Positions 36,804 to 45,466 of a stretch of 64,000 nucleotides of DNA are shown in pieces (the first letter of the stretch is position 1; every line of letters starts with the position of its first letter). The DNA lies in the NCBI GenBank assembly GCA_913063225.1, contig CAJXYP010000007.1, forward strand, positions 1 through 64,000, written 5' to 3'. The position numbers and the translations under genes were made by a program. The stretch is from an uncultured Cellvibrionales bacterium (GTDB taxonomy: Bacteria; Pseudomonadota; Gammaproteobacteria; Pseudomonadales; GM7GCV1). A model generated the notes under the pieces. It was not told the DNA's origin, made no database searches, and saw only the letters and a program-made list of their open reading frames with translations.

Positions 36804-38075
36804 TTAGACTTTATCGAGTGCCTGACTAATATCCGCAATAATATCGTCAATATGCTCGATACCAACAGATATACGAACCAGATCTTCAGATACTCCAGCC
36901 GTCGCCAGCTCTTCCGGGTTTAACTGCCGGTGAGTTGTTGAAGCCGGGTGACAAGCCAATGATTTAGCGTCGCCAATATTTACCAAGCGCAGGATCATTT
37001 CCAAAGCATCAATAAATCGACCGCCCGCTTCTTGTCCGCCGGTAATGCCAAAGCTCAAAATGCCTGAAGCCTTACCACCGGTAATTTTTTCGCAGGCAGC
37101 TTTGTATGGGCTATCGTCTAGTCCAGCGTAGTTAACCCACTCGACTTTTGGATGTGTCTTCAAATATTCAGCAACTGCCTGGGCATTCTCGCAATGACGC
37201 TCCATTCTCAAACCGAGCGTTTCTAGGCCCATCAAAATTTGGAAAGCGCTCATCGGCGATATTGCAGCACCGGTATTTCTCAGCGGTACAACACGACAAC
37301 GACCGATATAAGCGGCAGGCCCGAGAGCTTCGGTATAAACCACGCCATGGTAGGAAGGATCGGGCTCGTTAAGCATGGGGAAACGCTCTTTATTTGCGAC
37401 CCAATCAAATTTGCCAGAATCGATAATAATTCCGCCAATAGTGGTGCCGTGACCACCGATATATTTGGTTAGTGAGTGAATCACAATATCCGCGCCCAAT
37501 TCGATTGGCTTACACAAATAAGGTGTAGCCACCGTGCTATCAACTATTAATGGCACACCGTGTCGATGAGCGATCTCTGCTAACTTTATTATATCGACCA
37601 CATTACCCGCCGGGTTGCCGATACTTTCGCAAAACATAGCTTTAGTTTTGTCGTCTATCAGCGCTTCCAAGCCAGCAAAATCGTCATGGGAAGCCATGCG
37701 CACGTCAACACCCTGCTTAGGCAAAGTATGGGCAAATAGATTGTAAGTTCCGCCATAGAGCTGAGTCGTACTAACGATGTTAGAACCGACGTCAGTTATG
37801 CATTGGATAGCATAGGTAATAGCGGCCATACCGGAAGCAAGCGCAAGACCTGCGATACCGCCTTCCATTGCTGCCAAACGTTGCTCAAGAACGTCCGTAG
37901 TAGGATTCATAATGCGGGTGTAGATATTGCCCGGTACGGCAAGATTAAAAAGATCTGCACCGTGCTGTGTATTGTCGAAGGTATAGGACGTGGTTTGATA
38001 AATGGGTACCGCAGCCGCTTTAGTGGTGGCTTCGGATTCATAACCCTGATGTAGTGCTAATGACTCGAGTTTCAT
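36804..38075 (-). CDS. metY: O-acetylhomoserine sulfhydrylase (Cys/Met metabolism PLP enzyme)
   Basis: A 423-residue PLP enzyme starting MKLESLALHQGYESEATTKA; the start at 38075 has GGGA in front and removes an atypical leader found with the start at 38108. Diagnostic blocks are the PLP lysine in HSLTKYIGGHG, IYTRIMNPTTDVLEQRLAAM, and VNIGDAKSLACHPASTTHRQ, typical of MetY. It makes homocysteine from O-acetylhomoserine and sulfide. A methionine gamma-lyase is less likely because the MetY-type C-terminal insert is present. If it were a lyase it would supply 2-oxobutyrate to the pathway at the start of the window. Confidence 0.9.
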   Translation of the reverse strand: MKLESLALHQGYESEATTKAAAVPIYQTTSYTFDNTQHGADLFNLAVPGNIYTRIMNPTTDVLEQRLAAMEGGIAGLALASGMAAITYAIQCITDVGSNIVSTTQLYGGTYNLFAHTLPKQGVDVRMASHDDFAGLEALIDDKTKAMFCESIGNPAGNVVDIIKLAEIAHRHGVPLIVDSTVATPYLCKPIELGADIVIHSLTKYIGGHGTTIGGIIIDSGKFDWVANKERFPMLNEPDPSYHGVVYTEALGPAAYIGRCRVVPLRNTGAAISPMSAFQILMGLETLGLRMERHCENAQAVAEYLKTHPKVEWVNYAGLDDSPYKAACEKITGGKASGILSFGITGGQEAGGRFIDALEMILRLVNIGDAKSLACHPASTTHRQLNPEELATAGVSEDLVRISVGIEHIDDIIADISQALDKV

Positions 38076-38269
38076 TTTTTTCCCATAGTGATTTTTCGTT
38101 CGGCGCATATCTTGCCGGATAGCGAGAAAAATTTCACTTGTTCATGGCTATCAGATACGCAAAAACTTCATCTGGCTTTAGAAGTACCTGCATAGTTCAG
38201 CCTTAGCATTGCACCTGAACCGCTTCAAAGCAGAGTTAAACGCCGTATTTACTATGAAGAAACACAAAG

Positions 38270-38557
38270 TTGCTTATGTTTTTGGGCCTAAACACGGAGG
38301 ATTGGGCTTCTCGACCAGACGACACACCGGGCTTGGCAGTGGCGAGGGCATTCAACGGCGGCGAGTTCAAACAATTTAATGCCCGAAGCGTGGACGATAA
38401 AAAAATCGCTATTGAGCTTACATACAGCGCACAAATCTCTGAATACCTGCGCGTGCAACCTGACATTCAATACATCATAAACCCGGGCGCAAATACGGCT
38501 CTAGACAATGCGTTGCTGGTAGGAGTTCGCTTCGAACTCGGCTGGACTAGCCCTTAA
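38270..38557 (+). pseudogene. OprB-type carbohydrate porin, C-terminal remnant
   Basis: About 90 codons resembling the end of OprB porins: GLNTEDWASRPDDTPGLAVA, IELTYSAQISEYLRVQPDIQ, YIINPGANTALDNALLVGVR and a final FELGW. Family members are about 400 residues with a signal peptide; here everything upstream is missing and no ribosome site is seen. It is on the opposite strand to both neighbours, so it appears to be a leftover of a deleted gene. Confidence 0.75.
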
Positions 38558-38577
38558 CATTAGATTGGCAGATCCGA

Positions 38578-40020
38578 CTAAGTCTTTGTTAGGCGTTTCC
38601 AGCCAAGCCAAGTACCAGTGACTGCCCCTGCGGTGACGCCGGCAAGAAGCAATAATACCAGAATGTCCCATAACGGCCGCTGCCGGATAAAGTTGTTAAA
38701 GTCCAAACTGTGCAACCCGTTATAAAGCCATCTATTCCATTGTCGCGGCTTGTCGACAAAGTCGCTTAGCTCTCCGCTAATAGCGTTAAAGTAAGCTCGT
38801 TCACCATCGTCATAAATCACTCTATAAGCTGGCAGCAGTGGAGCCGTTCTACGTGAGTAGTAATAGCTGTCTTGTTCGGTAATCCAACCCTGAGAAGCAA
38901 TACCGGCATTAGGTTTTATCCTTGGTGCAATATCTAAGAAATAGCTTTGTTCGAGAACCTCGGCGTCCCAGGTATTGGGGTTGTAGCGAACCCGCTCACC
39001 AGATTTATCAGTAATCACAGCAAGTGTCTCGCCGCCAATAATACTAAACTCGATCGACACCGCGTTGGAGGGAATATTGGCCGCAGACAGTTGTCTTATA
39101 TTTTGTCTAATAGATTCGTCAAAACTCAGCGTGCGACCCGTTACAACGGAGCGTTCATAGTCTGCATTGCGGCCCTCTAAAGCTGAAAATGGCGTCATAG
39201 ACAGCAGGCCACTAAGTAGCCAAGTAAGCGTTAGCAGGCCGAAGGCCAAGCCAATATAGTGATGCCAAAGACCCCAGCCGTGAAATGGCGATAATCGACC
39301 GTCCCTTTTAAAATTTAAATATCGTATGGCGACATAGACACCGGTAATAGTCAGAAACAAGCTCAGGCCGCTCAATATCACAACGGTCCAAAACCAAGCA
39401 GTTTCATTTTGTCTTAGGGCGGCAGGATATATCCAATGTACTACTGCACCGATCCAGTTAAAAAACCGCTCGTTTCGGTCGGTGTGCTGAACTACCTCTC
39501 CGGTTACCGAAGAGACATAGAGTATGGTACCGCGACTATCCTGAGGCTGATATTGATAAAAGGGTCGAAGCGGAATAAACGATTGGTAGACAGTCCATTG
39601 ATCCAATTCGACCGTACCCAATAACGCAAGATCAGCACCCAATCCAAACTCACGACTATATTGGCGGGCAGCGTCCGCGGCCATGTCTTGTGTAATTTCC
39701 ACTAGATATTCGCTGGTTTGTAAGTCAATGGCATGCTGACCGCCATATTCATCCGACAAAAACAGAGTTGGCCCCTGCGGCCACATTGCGACACGAGCGC
39801 CGCTAATAGCTATATCGGAAAACTCATCCAGGCTAGGCAATAGGCAGCAGTCTTGAAGCGCTAAATAAGGTGATGCGGCCAATCGATCCTGCGCACTTAC
39901 CTCCGGATAGGCGACATACATCATCACAAAGCCGCTGAGACACCAAAGCGTTACGATCAGGCCGAGGCCGATACCGAAGTAACGATGTATGAGAAAGATA
40001 ATACGGCTAAAGCTGAGCAT
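38578..40020 (-). CDS. PepSY-domain transmembrane protein (iron-uptake associated)
   Basis: A 480-residue inner-membrane protein of the PepSY-associated TM family. Helices lie at about 8-35, 200-230, 265-290 and 445-470, with His residues near the helix ends (IHRYFG, VVHWIYPA, WGLWHHYIG, LHSLDF) that could bind haem. These proteins act as possible ferric-siderophore reductases. It lies downstream of, and co-directional with, the siderophore-type TonB receptor (182-base gap), so reduction of imported iron complexes is the likely role. A G-rich inverted repeat (GAGCGCTTG...CAAGCGCTC) lies in that gap. Confidence 0.85.
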   Translation of the reverse strand: MLSFSRIIFLIHRYFGIGLGLIVTLWCLSGFVMMYVAYPEVSAQDRLAASPYLALQDCCLLPSLDEFSDIAISGARVAMWPQGPTLFLSDEYGGQHAIDLQTSEYLVEITQDMAADAARQYSREFGLGADLALLGTVELDQWTVYQSFIPLRPFYQYQPQDSRGTILYVSSVTGEVVQHTDRNERFFNWIGAVVHWIYPAALRQNETAWFWTVVILSGLSLFLTITGVYVAIRYLNFKRDGRLSPFHGWGLWHHYIGLAFGLLTLTWLLSGLLSMTPFSALEGRNADYERSVVTGRTLSFDESIRQNIRQLSAANIPSNAVSIEFSIIGGETLAVITDKSGERVRYNPNTWDAEVLEQSYFLDIAPRIKPNAGIASQGWITEQDSYYYSRRTAPLLPAYRVIYDDGERAYFNAISGELSDFVDKPRQWNRWLYNGLHSLDFNNFIRQRPLWDILVLLLLAGVTAGAVTGTWLGWKRLTKT

Positions 40021-40202
40021 CTGTCTTATTACCCAAGAACCTTAGAAAACATTATCGGAATGCATTCTAAAAATAGCAGAAGAAGTGGTGAGCGCTTGCC
40101 TGCCATTACCCTGGCATTCTTCCTAAGAAGGGGGGAGCCAAAGCGGGCGACAATAAACAGACAAGCGCTCGGAAAAGTTAGTTCTATGAGGCGTCTTCCT
40201 AT

Positions 40203-42272
40203 CTAGAAACTGAAGTCAGCAGTCAAACTGAAAGTTCGAGGCTGACCTACAAGCCAGGTCCCAGAATAGTAGGCAGCACTGGCATACAGCTCATCTAATA
40301 GATTATCAGCCTTCAACGTCAGGGTTAGATCATCATTAACTTGATAAGCAATACTAACGTCGACAACATTGTAAGACGGAATCGGGCGAGTTGGATGAAA
40401 CCTTTCACCAACATAACGTAAGTCAATATATGCTTTGGTCTTTGCCGATGCCGCAATTGCCAAGCCCAGATTCACAGTGCTCTCCGGAACGTAGTTAGGG
40501 GTAGCACCTGTATCAGTTTCTGCTTCAAGAACCACCAGGTTCCCGTAGGTTTGCACCCGCTCACCAACATTTAGGCTGTAGCCCAATTCAATACCCTGAG
40601 AGGTCTGCTCAGGAATAATAATTAGATCATTAGGGTTGCCAGAGTCCGGATCATCTTCGATCAGATTATTTTTGGTGATGTCGAAATAAGCCAAGCTCCA
40701 CTGCAACCGGCCATCCAAACCGGCTTGCTTGATACCGATTTCAAACTGCTCGGTTTTGATCGTATCTAACTCGCGATTTGAAGCACTGGTACTAACAATA
40801 CTATTGCTCGGATGGGTTGCGCCGGTGGAATACTGTCCATATACCGCTGCAACATTGTTCAGTTCATAGACTAAACCAACACGCCCGGTTGTCGGATTAA
40901 CCGACTGTTCAAGGGGAATGAGCCCAACGCGATCATAATCGGTGTCGATGCTTTCACTTCTCAGCCCGACCACTAGAGAAAGTGGATCTGACAACTGAAC
41001 TTGCGCCTCAGCAACCAGCGCAAATTGCTCAACATTTGCCTCGATATCTGTGTCCATGTCTATAGCGGTTAGATCAGAAAGAACACCGGCAACAAAGCTA
41101 TTCGGATCAACTACATCAAAATCAGCGGCGAAGTCCACAGACAGCGGATTATTGGAATTGAAGTTACTGGGACGAAGGAAGCTAACGTCGTTCATCTCAA
41201 AACCGATCGATGAGCGAACATCAAACCCGCCGAGCTGATTGTTAAAGGTGAAATTAGTGCGTAAGCCTGTGTGCTCCATATCATGAGCAAGCTCAAGCGG
41301 ATCAAAGCGTTCGACCAGCCCGGTTACTTCATCATAGGAATAGAATTCAGAGTTTCTCCAATAGCGATCACTTTGCAACTGATAGACCTCGGCTTCCATA
41401 GCCGCATCTGCTGAAATAGCCCAATCGGCTTTTAAGCGGAAAGACTTATCTTCATAGCTGAGCTGTGCATCGCCCACATTAAAATTGGACGCGACAAGCG
41501 AATCAACAAAATCGCCGTCAATAAGTGGCGTACCGAAGTATTTCATCGGCGACTGATCGCCATAATCAAAGCGTGCGGTTAAAGATAGATCGCTCGAAAC
41601 CTGCCAGAGCAAAGCAGCGGAGATCATCTGCGATTCAGAAGAACCATTGTTAACCCAACCGTCCGACTCTTGGTGACTAATATCTAATCGATAAGCGAGG
41701 TCATCAGTTAGCCCTCCACTTAATCCAATACCTACGCCCAAAGCGCCATTCTCACCGGCGGTTAAACGCAAATCCCGCTCAACATCAAAGCCCGGTGATT
41801 TCGGAATCACATTAATCGCACCGCCAATACCACCTTCACCGTACATAACCGAAGACGGCCCTTTCAGCACTTCGATTCGCTCGACGCCCCAGGTATCAAA
41901 AGGAAAGGTGATGGTGCTGACCGCAGTGTAGTAATTAGTGCCGTCGTATAGTTTGGTAACAGCGCCCTGCCCTCGGAAGCCTCGTGCAGCAATGCTCTGA
42001 CCGCCATTGCCGGGGTTACTTTCATTGGTAAAACCTGCACTGCGGGTAACAGCGCCGATAACAGTAGGTTCGATCCGAGAGCGAATAGTGTCGCCGTCAA
42101 TAATATCTACCGAAGCAGGAGTCTCTATAAGAGTGAGACCCATACGGCTGCCAGTCTCTGTTTCGACATTCATTTGCTGGCCGTACACCAGAATTTCGTC
42201 AATTTCTGATTGCGCGTAGACCGCTGGTGTGGAAGCCATACAAATGGCTAGAATTAGATTGCTTTTTTTCAT
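40203..42272 (-). CDS. TonB-dependent siderophore-type receptor
   Basis: A 689-residue outer-membrane receptor from the ATG at 42272, which has AGGAAAAG in front and gives a signal peptide (MKKSNLILAICMASTPAVYA). The plug domain shows IDEILVYGQ (TonB-box region), RSAGFTNESN, SIAARGFRGQGAVTKLYDGT and VERIEVLKGPSSVMYGEGGI. The barrel ends with the C-terminal Phe (FSLTADFSF). The plug resembles FhuE/FpvA-type siderophore receptors. Ligand unknown; pairing with a PepSY protein supports iron uptake. No clear Fur box was found in the upstream 360 bases. Confidence 0.9.
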   Translation of the reverse strand: MKKSNLILAICMASTPAVYAQSEIDEILVYGQQMNVETETGSRMGLTLIETPASVDIIDGDTIRSRIEPTVIGAVTRSAGFTNESNPGNGGQSIAARGFRGQGAVTKLYDGTNYYTAVSTITFPFDTWGVERIEVLKGPSSVMYGEGGIGGAINVIPKSPGFDVERDLRLTAGENGALGVGIGLSGGLTDDLAYRLDISHQESDGWVNNGSSESQMISAALLWQVSSDLSLTARFDYGDQSPMKYFGTPLIDGDFVDSLVASNFNVGDAQLSYEDKSFRLKADWAISADAAMEAEVYQLQSDRYWRNSEFYSYDEVTGLVERFDPLELAHDMEHTGLRTNFTFNNQLGGFDVRSSIGFEMNDVSFLRPSNFNSNNPLSVDFAADFDVVDPNSFVAGVLSDLTAIDMDTDIEANVEQFALVAEAQVQLSDPLSLVVGLRSESIDTDYDRVGLIPLEQSVNPTTGRVGLVYELNNVAAVYGQYSTGATHPSNSIVSTSASNRELDTIKTEQFEIGIKQAGLDGRLQWSLAYFDITKNNLIEDDPDSGNPNDLIIIPEQTSQGIELGYSLNVGERVQTYGNLVVLEAETDTGATPNYVPESTVNLGLAIAASAKTKAYIDLRYVGERFHPTRPIPSYNVVDVSIAYQVNDDLTLTLKADNLLDELYASAAYYSGTWLVGQPRTFSLTADFSF

Positions 42273-42636
42273 TACTTTTCCTATAACTTCTATTTCGGTT
42301 TTTATCACTCGCAAACACAGTCAATCTGCATGGGCGGGAGCGATAGCTATCATCCCGGCGCGGGGCACAATATTTAAGTTATTTGAGGTTTTATCTGAGT
42401 TAACCTGCCTGTTAACGAGCGCCTGGTAACTGTTAATAAACGATAGTTTAAATCATTCCTCGAGAACACGAATCACCTATATAGCAACGGCTTCGGGCAG
42501 TTTATTAAGAATTTTTTTAGTTTAAGAAGGCACTGTATCTTTTAGAAAATTGAGATAAAAAACGTTAAGGTTTCACTACTCTCAATTACTACATGAGAAA
42601 CTTTTGTTTTTACTAAATATAGGTATGGAACAACCA
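42273..42636. other. divergent intergenic region, TonB receptor and small lipoprotein
   Basis: 364 AT-rich bases between divergent genes. A partial Fur-like run (GCGATAGCTATCATCC at about 42337-42352) is too weak to call. Nothing else stands out. Confidence 0.35.
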
Positions 42637-43125
42637 ATGAAACTCGTTTTTACATCTGCTTTTTGTCTAGTACTCGTCGGCTGCGCAATAGGACCACAAC
42701 AAGAAATGGAGCCAGTCATCGAAGGAAACTGGATTGTTCTGCCGATGCCCGAAGGCGTATTTGCAGAGATTAATCGCTTCGCTACCGAAACCTACGACGT
42801 CGTTATCCCTGCCAGCGACTGGATTGAAACCAAAGTTGAAATGGACATGGGTGAGTCCATCGTCTATCACTGGGAGCTTGTGGAAGATGAAAACACCACT
42901 GAGCTAACTAGCGACTCGATCTATACCGAGTTTCACGGACACAAACCAAGAATAGAAGGTGAGCTGGGCGAACTTATGTACTTTAGAAAGGCCACCGGTG
43001 GGTCTGGGCAAGGAATATTTACTTCTCCATTCTCAGGTATTCACGGCTGGTTTATAGACAATACCAACGATCACGACATCACTGTGCGCGTAACCGTATC
43101 TGGTGAGTTTTCGCTGGGCAGCTAA
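42637..43125 (+). CDS. lipoprotein of unknown function
   Basis: A 162-residue lipoprotein; the ATG at 42637 gives MKLVFTSAFCLVLVGCAIGP with the lipobox LVGC and a GGAA ribosome site. The mature part has a beta-sandwich look, with a motif FTSPFSGIHGWFIDNTNDHD near the end that resembles proteins in which a Trp/Phe-rich loop precedes T-V-R-V strands (HGW-F-x-N-x-T). It is divergent from the TonB siderophore receptor. Function unknown. Confidence 0.75.
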   Translation: MKLVFTSAFCLVLVGCAIGPQQEMEPVIEGNWIVLPMPEGVFAEINRFATETYDVVIPASDWIETKVEMDMGESIVYHWELVEDENTTELTSDSIYTEFHGHKPRIEGELGELMYFRKATGGSGQGIFTSPFSGIHGWFIDNTNDHDITVRVTVSGEFSLGS

Positions 43126-43586
43126 TACCAATCGCAAATCAGATATGGCGCAAAAGGAAATATCGGTTTGGCGCTGGCTCTGTTGATTTATCTCGGGTGA
43201 ATTTGAGCTCCGTCCGCAGCTATTGGTTCGCCCACAGAACTGGCCTGATACTGACTGTGCAAGGGTGACCACAAAAAATAGAACTCGCCAAATGATAGCG
43301 CTGGGAACCAGCGAAATCATCATCAGCTATGGCTTATCGCCATCACCGGTCATGCAACCCATCATTTTTAAGCCCGCCTTTGAGCAATGGGTGATGTATC
43401 TGACCGGATCGACTGCGCCGAAGTTAACGACGACCTAAAAGATAATTTGAAAAACGAAGCTTGGGTAGATATCGGATTCAGTCTAAACTTCCCGCTCAGA
43501 TCGCTTGACCTGTTGTCGATGTATATCCCGCAACTGGTTTTCTTCCGTAATCGAACTAGATTTTAACTTGAACCAGAGGTAATCGG
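43126..43586. other. intergenic region with a small open frame
   Basis: 461 bases upstream of the membrane regulator. A 59-codon frame at 43387-43566 reads MGDVSDRIDCAEVNDDLKDN and ends LVFFRNRTRF; it has a weak ribosome site and no recognised family. It may be a scrap of a lost gene. The promoter of the next gene must lie near its end. Confidence 0.35.
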
Positions 43587-44798
43587 GTGCCGTCAGATGA
43601 CGAAACCAACAGTCAGATCCAGGCCCAGGTAGAAGAAATTATTTCTGCAGGCGCTCTCGGCAGATCTGATGCTTTTGTGCGTCTGCTGCGGTTCCTTGCC
43701 AATCGAGCTGAGACAAAAAAGTCTGTTAAAGAAATAGAAATCGCCATTGAGGTTTTTAGCCGGGACGAGACCTTTGATGTAACCCAAGACTCTCTGGTTC
43801 GCGTCTACATCCACAAACTCAGAACTAAGCTAGATGTCTTTTATCGCAGCACCGACAGCAAATACTCTGAGCGCCTAATAATTCCCAAAGGCAGCTACTT
43901 ACTGCAGCTGGAAAAAAACATCTCGCAGTCGGCAACGCCGAGCAAACTTATTAGCTTTATAGGACAACAGCAGTTCGCAGTAGTAATACTAAGCCTAGTT
44001 GTCGGCGCAACGGGTGCGCTAGCTTTCAACTATTTTTCTGCTCAGTCGCAAACAAAGTCCCTCGCGATCAGCTCTCCGATCTGGTCTCCTCTGGCCGAAT
44101 CGGATAAAGCATTACTTGTGGTGGTGGGCGATCAATTCATATTTTCTGAAGTAACCCAAGAGTTTGAGCAATTGCGCGAGATCCGTGATTTCTCCATCGC
44201 CAGCTCCCTCGATTTTGAACAGCGGCTAAATTCTAACCAGGGCTTTGCAGAGAGCCATCGTGATTTCGGAGTCCGTTATCTGCCCAGAGCGTTGGCGCCG
44301 GCTCTTAAAGAGTTTTCAGTATTTGGCTCTACTCTGCAGGACTGGCAAGTAATAACAGCCTCACAGCTTGACGAGTACAACATCGAAGAGTTCAATATTC
44401 TCTACTTGGGTTATTACACCGCCTTAAATGGCCTTGCCGGTCTTGCATTTGCAGACTCTTCTCTTCAACTGCACCCGAATGGAAATCTGCTGATTCAAAA
44501 AGACAGTGGAGAGGTTTTTGTGGGGACTGGACAGCTAGGCAGTGGTTACCGAGATAGGTATATCGATTACGCGATTTTTCGAAAAGTTCGCTTGGAATCC
44601 GGCAGTACGCTCTTTGCACTGATGTCGGCGCGTGACCCCGGACTCGAAAATTTGGCTTCTTTTGTATTCTCAACAGAAGGAACTGCCGCCATTGAATCTG
44701 GACTTGAAAGCCCGGCTGAAGACTTTGAAATGCTTTTAGAAGTATCCGGTACCGGACAGGACGACCTAATTAGTCAGATAAGGATGACACAACAATAG
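43587..44798 (+). CDS. membrane-anchored winged-helix regulator
   Basis: A 403-residue protein, start codon GTG with AGAGG in front. Residues 1-115 form a winged-helix DNA-binding domain of the type found at the N-terminus of ToxR-like regulators (FVRLLRFLANRAETKKSVKE, EVFSRDETFDVTQDSLVRVY, LIIPKGSYLLQL). One membrane helix follows (about 127-150, FAVVILSLVVGATGALAFNY) and then a 250-residue periplasmic domain. By analogy to ToxR/CadC it senses a periplasmic signal and controls genes directly; the adjacent TonB receptor at 45467 and the DUF6152 gene are likely targets. It overlaps the convergent DUF6152 gene by 29 bases. Confidence 0.8.
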   Translation: MPSDDETNSQIQAQVEEIISAGALGRSDAFVRLLRFLANRAETKKSVKEIEIAIEVFSRDETFDVTQDSLVRVYIHKLRTKLDVFYRSTDSKYSERLIIPKGSYLLQLEKNISQSATPSKLISFIGQQQFAVVILSLVVGATGALAFNYFSAQSQTKSLAISSPIWSPLAESDKALLVVVGDQFIFSEVTQEFEQLREIRDFSIASSLDFEQRLNSNQGFAESHRDFGVRYLPRALAPALKEFSVFGSTLQDWQVITASQLDEYNIEEFNILYLGYYTALNGLAGLAFADSSLQLHPNGNLLIQKDSGEVFVGTGQLGSGYRDRYIDYAIFRKVRLESGSTLFALMSARDPGLENLASFVFSTEGTAAIESGLESPAEDFEMLLEVSGTGQDDLISQIRMTQQ

Positions 44799-45234
44799 TG
44801 TTTTTTGTAAGAGCAGAATCCGACAGCTCTGGCGTTTCAATTCCCAATAAATCACAGCGGTCACTGCAATAAATTTCGCCATTTACCTCAATACTAAGAA
44901 TACGTCCGGCAGGCTCACCAGAGCGAGCGGGATAGACTGTAAAATGCACTGTGGCTCCGGGTTTCAGCATATCAAACCGCCAACCTGAACGGGTCAGCAT
45001 AACGCGGCTTCGTCCTTCTAGAACCCAATCTGTTGTTTCACTCTGCTCTTCAACAGTCACAACCAAGTAGGAATGCGGATCCAGTAAAGAGAAGTTTTTA
45101 ACAAGCCCCTGTTTAACTATGATCGACTCGTCATCAGTTAGGTAGTGAACTTCCATAGCATGATGCGCAACCACTAGGTTGCTGCACAGCAACATCAAAG
45201 CAGCGATGCACATCTTAAATTTTTGGAAGGTCAT
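44770..45234 (-). CDS. DUF6152-type exported protein
   Basis: A 154-residue secreted protein; chosen start 45234 (MTFQKFKMCIAALMLLCSNL, cleavage before HHAM), with 45276 and 45213 as alternatives. The DUF6152 pattern is clear: HHAMEVHYL, GLVKNFSLLDPHSYLVVTVE, DWVLEGRSRVMLTRSGWRFD, and LKPGATVHFTVYPARSGEP. It is related to the N-terminal half of the protein at 21804-22835. It is divergent from the TonB receptor at 45467 and overlaps the regulator gene tail to tail. Function unknown; a periplasmic metal- or ligand-binding role is possible. Confidence 0.75.
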   Translation of the reverse strand: MTFQKFKMCIAALMLLCSNLVVAHHAMEVHYLTDDESIIVKQGLVKNFSLLDPHSYLVVTVEEQSETTDWVLEGRSRVMLTRSGWRFDMLKPGATVHFTVYPARSGEPAGRILSIEVNGEIYCSDRCDLLGIETPELSDSALTKNTIVVSSLSD

Positions 45235-45466
45235 TATTATCAGGAGCAATTTCATCGGAGAGGGATTCTCCCACAAATTCGATACTAAGATCTAACTCCT
45301 ATTGGTAAAGAAGCCTTAACTTCGAAGGTTTAATGGAGACGGAGACAGCCGTGGTAACTCAAAAGTAACCTTGGGGTAACTGTTCATTACCTAGGCAAAC
45401 CTAAGGGAGTATCCAACAATCACGGCCAGTTCAAACCATGTCAGAAAACAAGGAAAACCACTAGAA

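Noticed and set aside
36804-38075. metY product as methionine gamma-lyase (MdeA), which would complete an mde-type pathway
   Set aside because: The MetY-type C-terminal insert and blocks (VNIGDAKSLACHPASTTHRQ) favour O-acetylhomoserine sulfhydrylase, and the gene is 32 kb from the E1 operon.
42330-42360. Fur-like palindrome before the siderophore-type TonB receptor
   Set aside because: The match to the 19-base consensus is weak compared with the site at 36702-36720.
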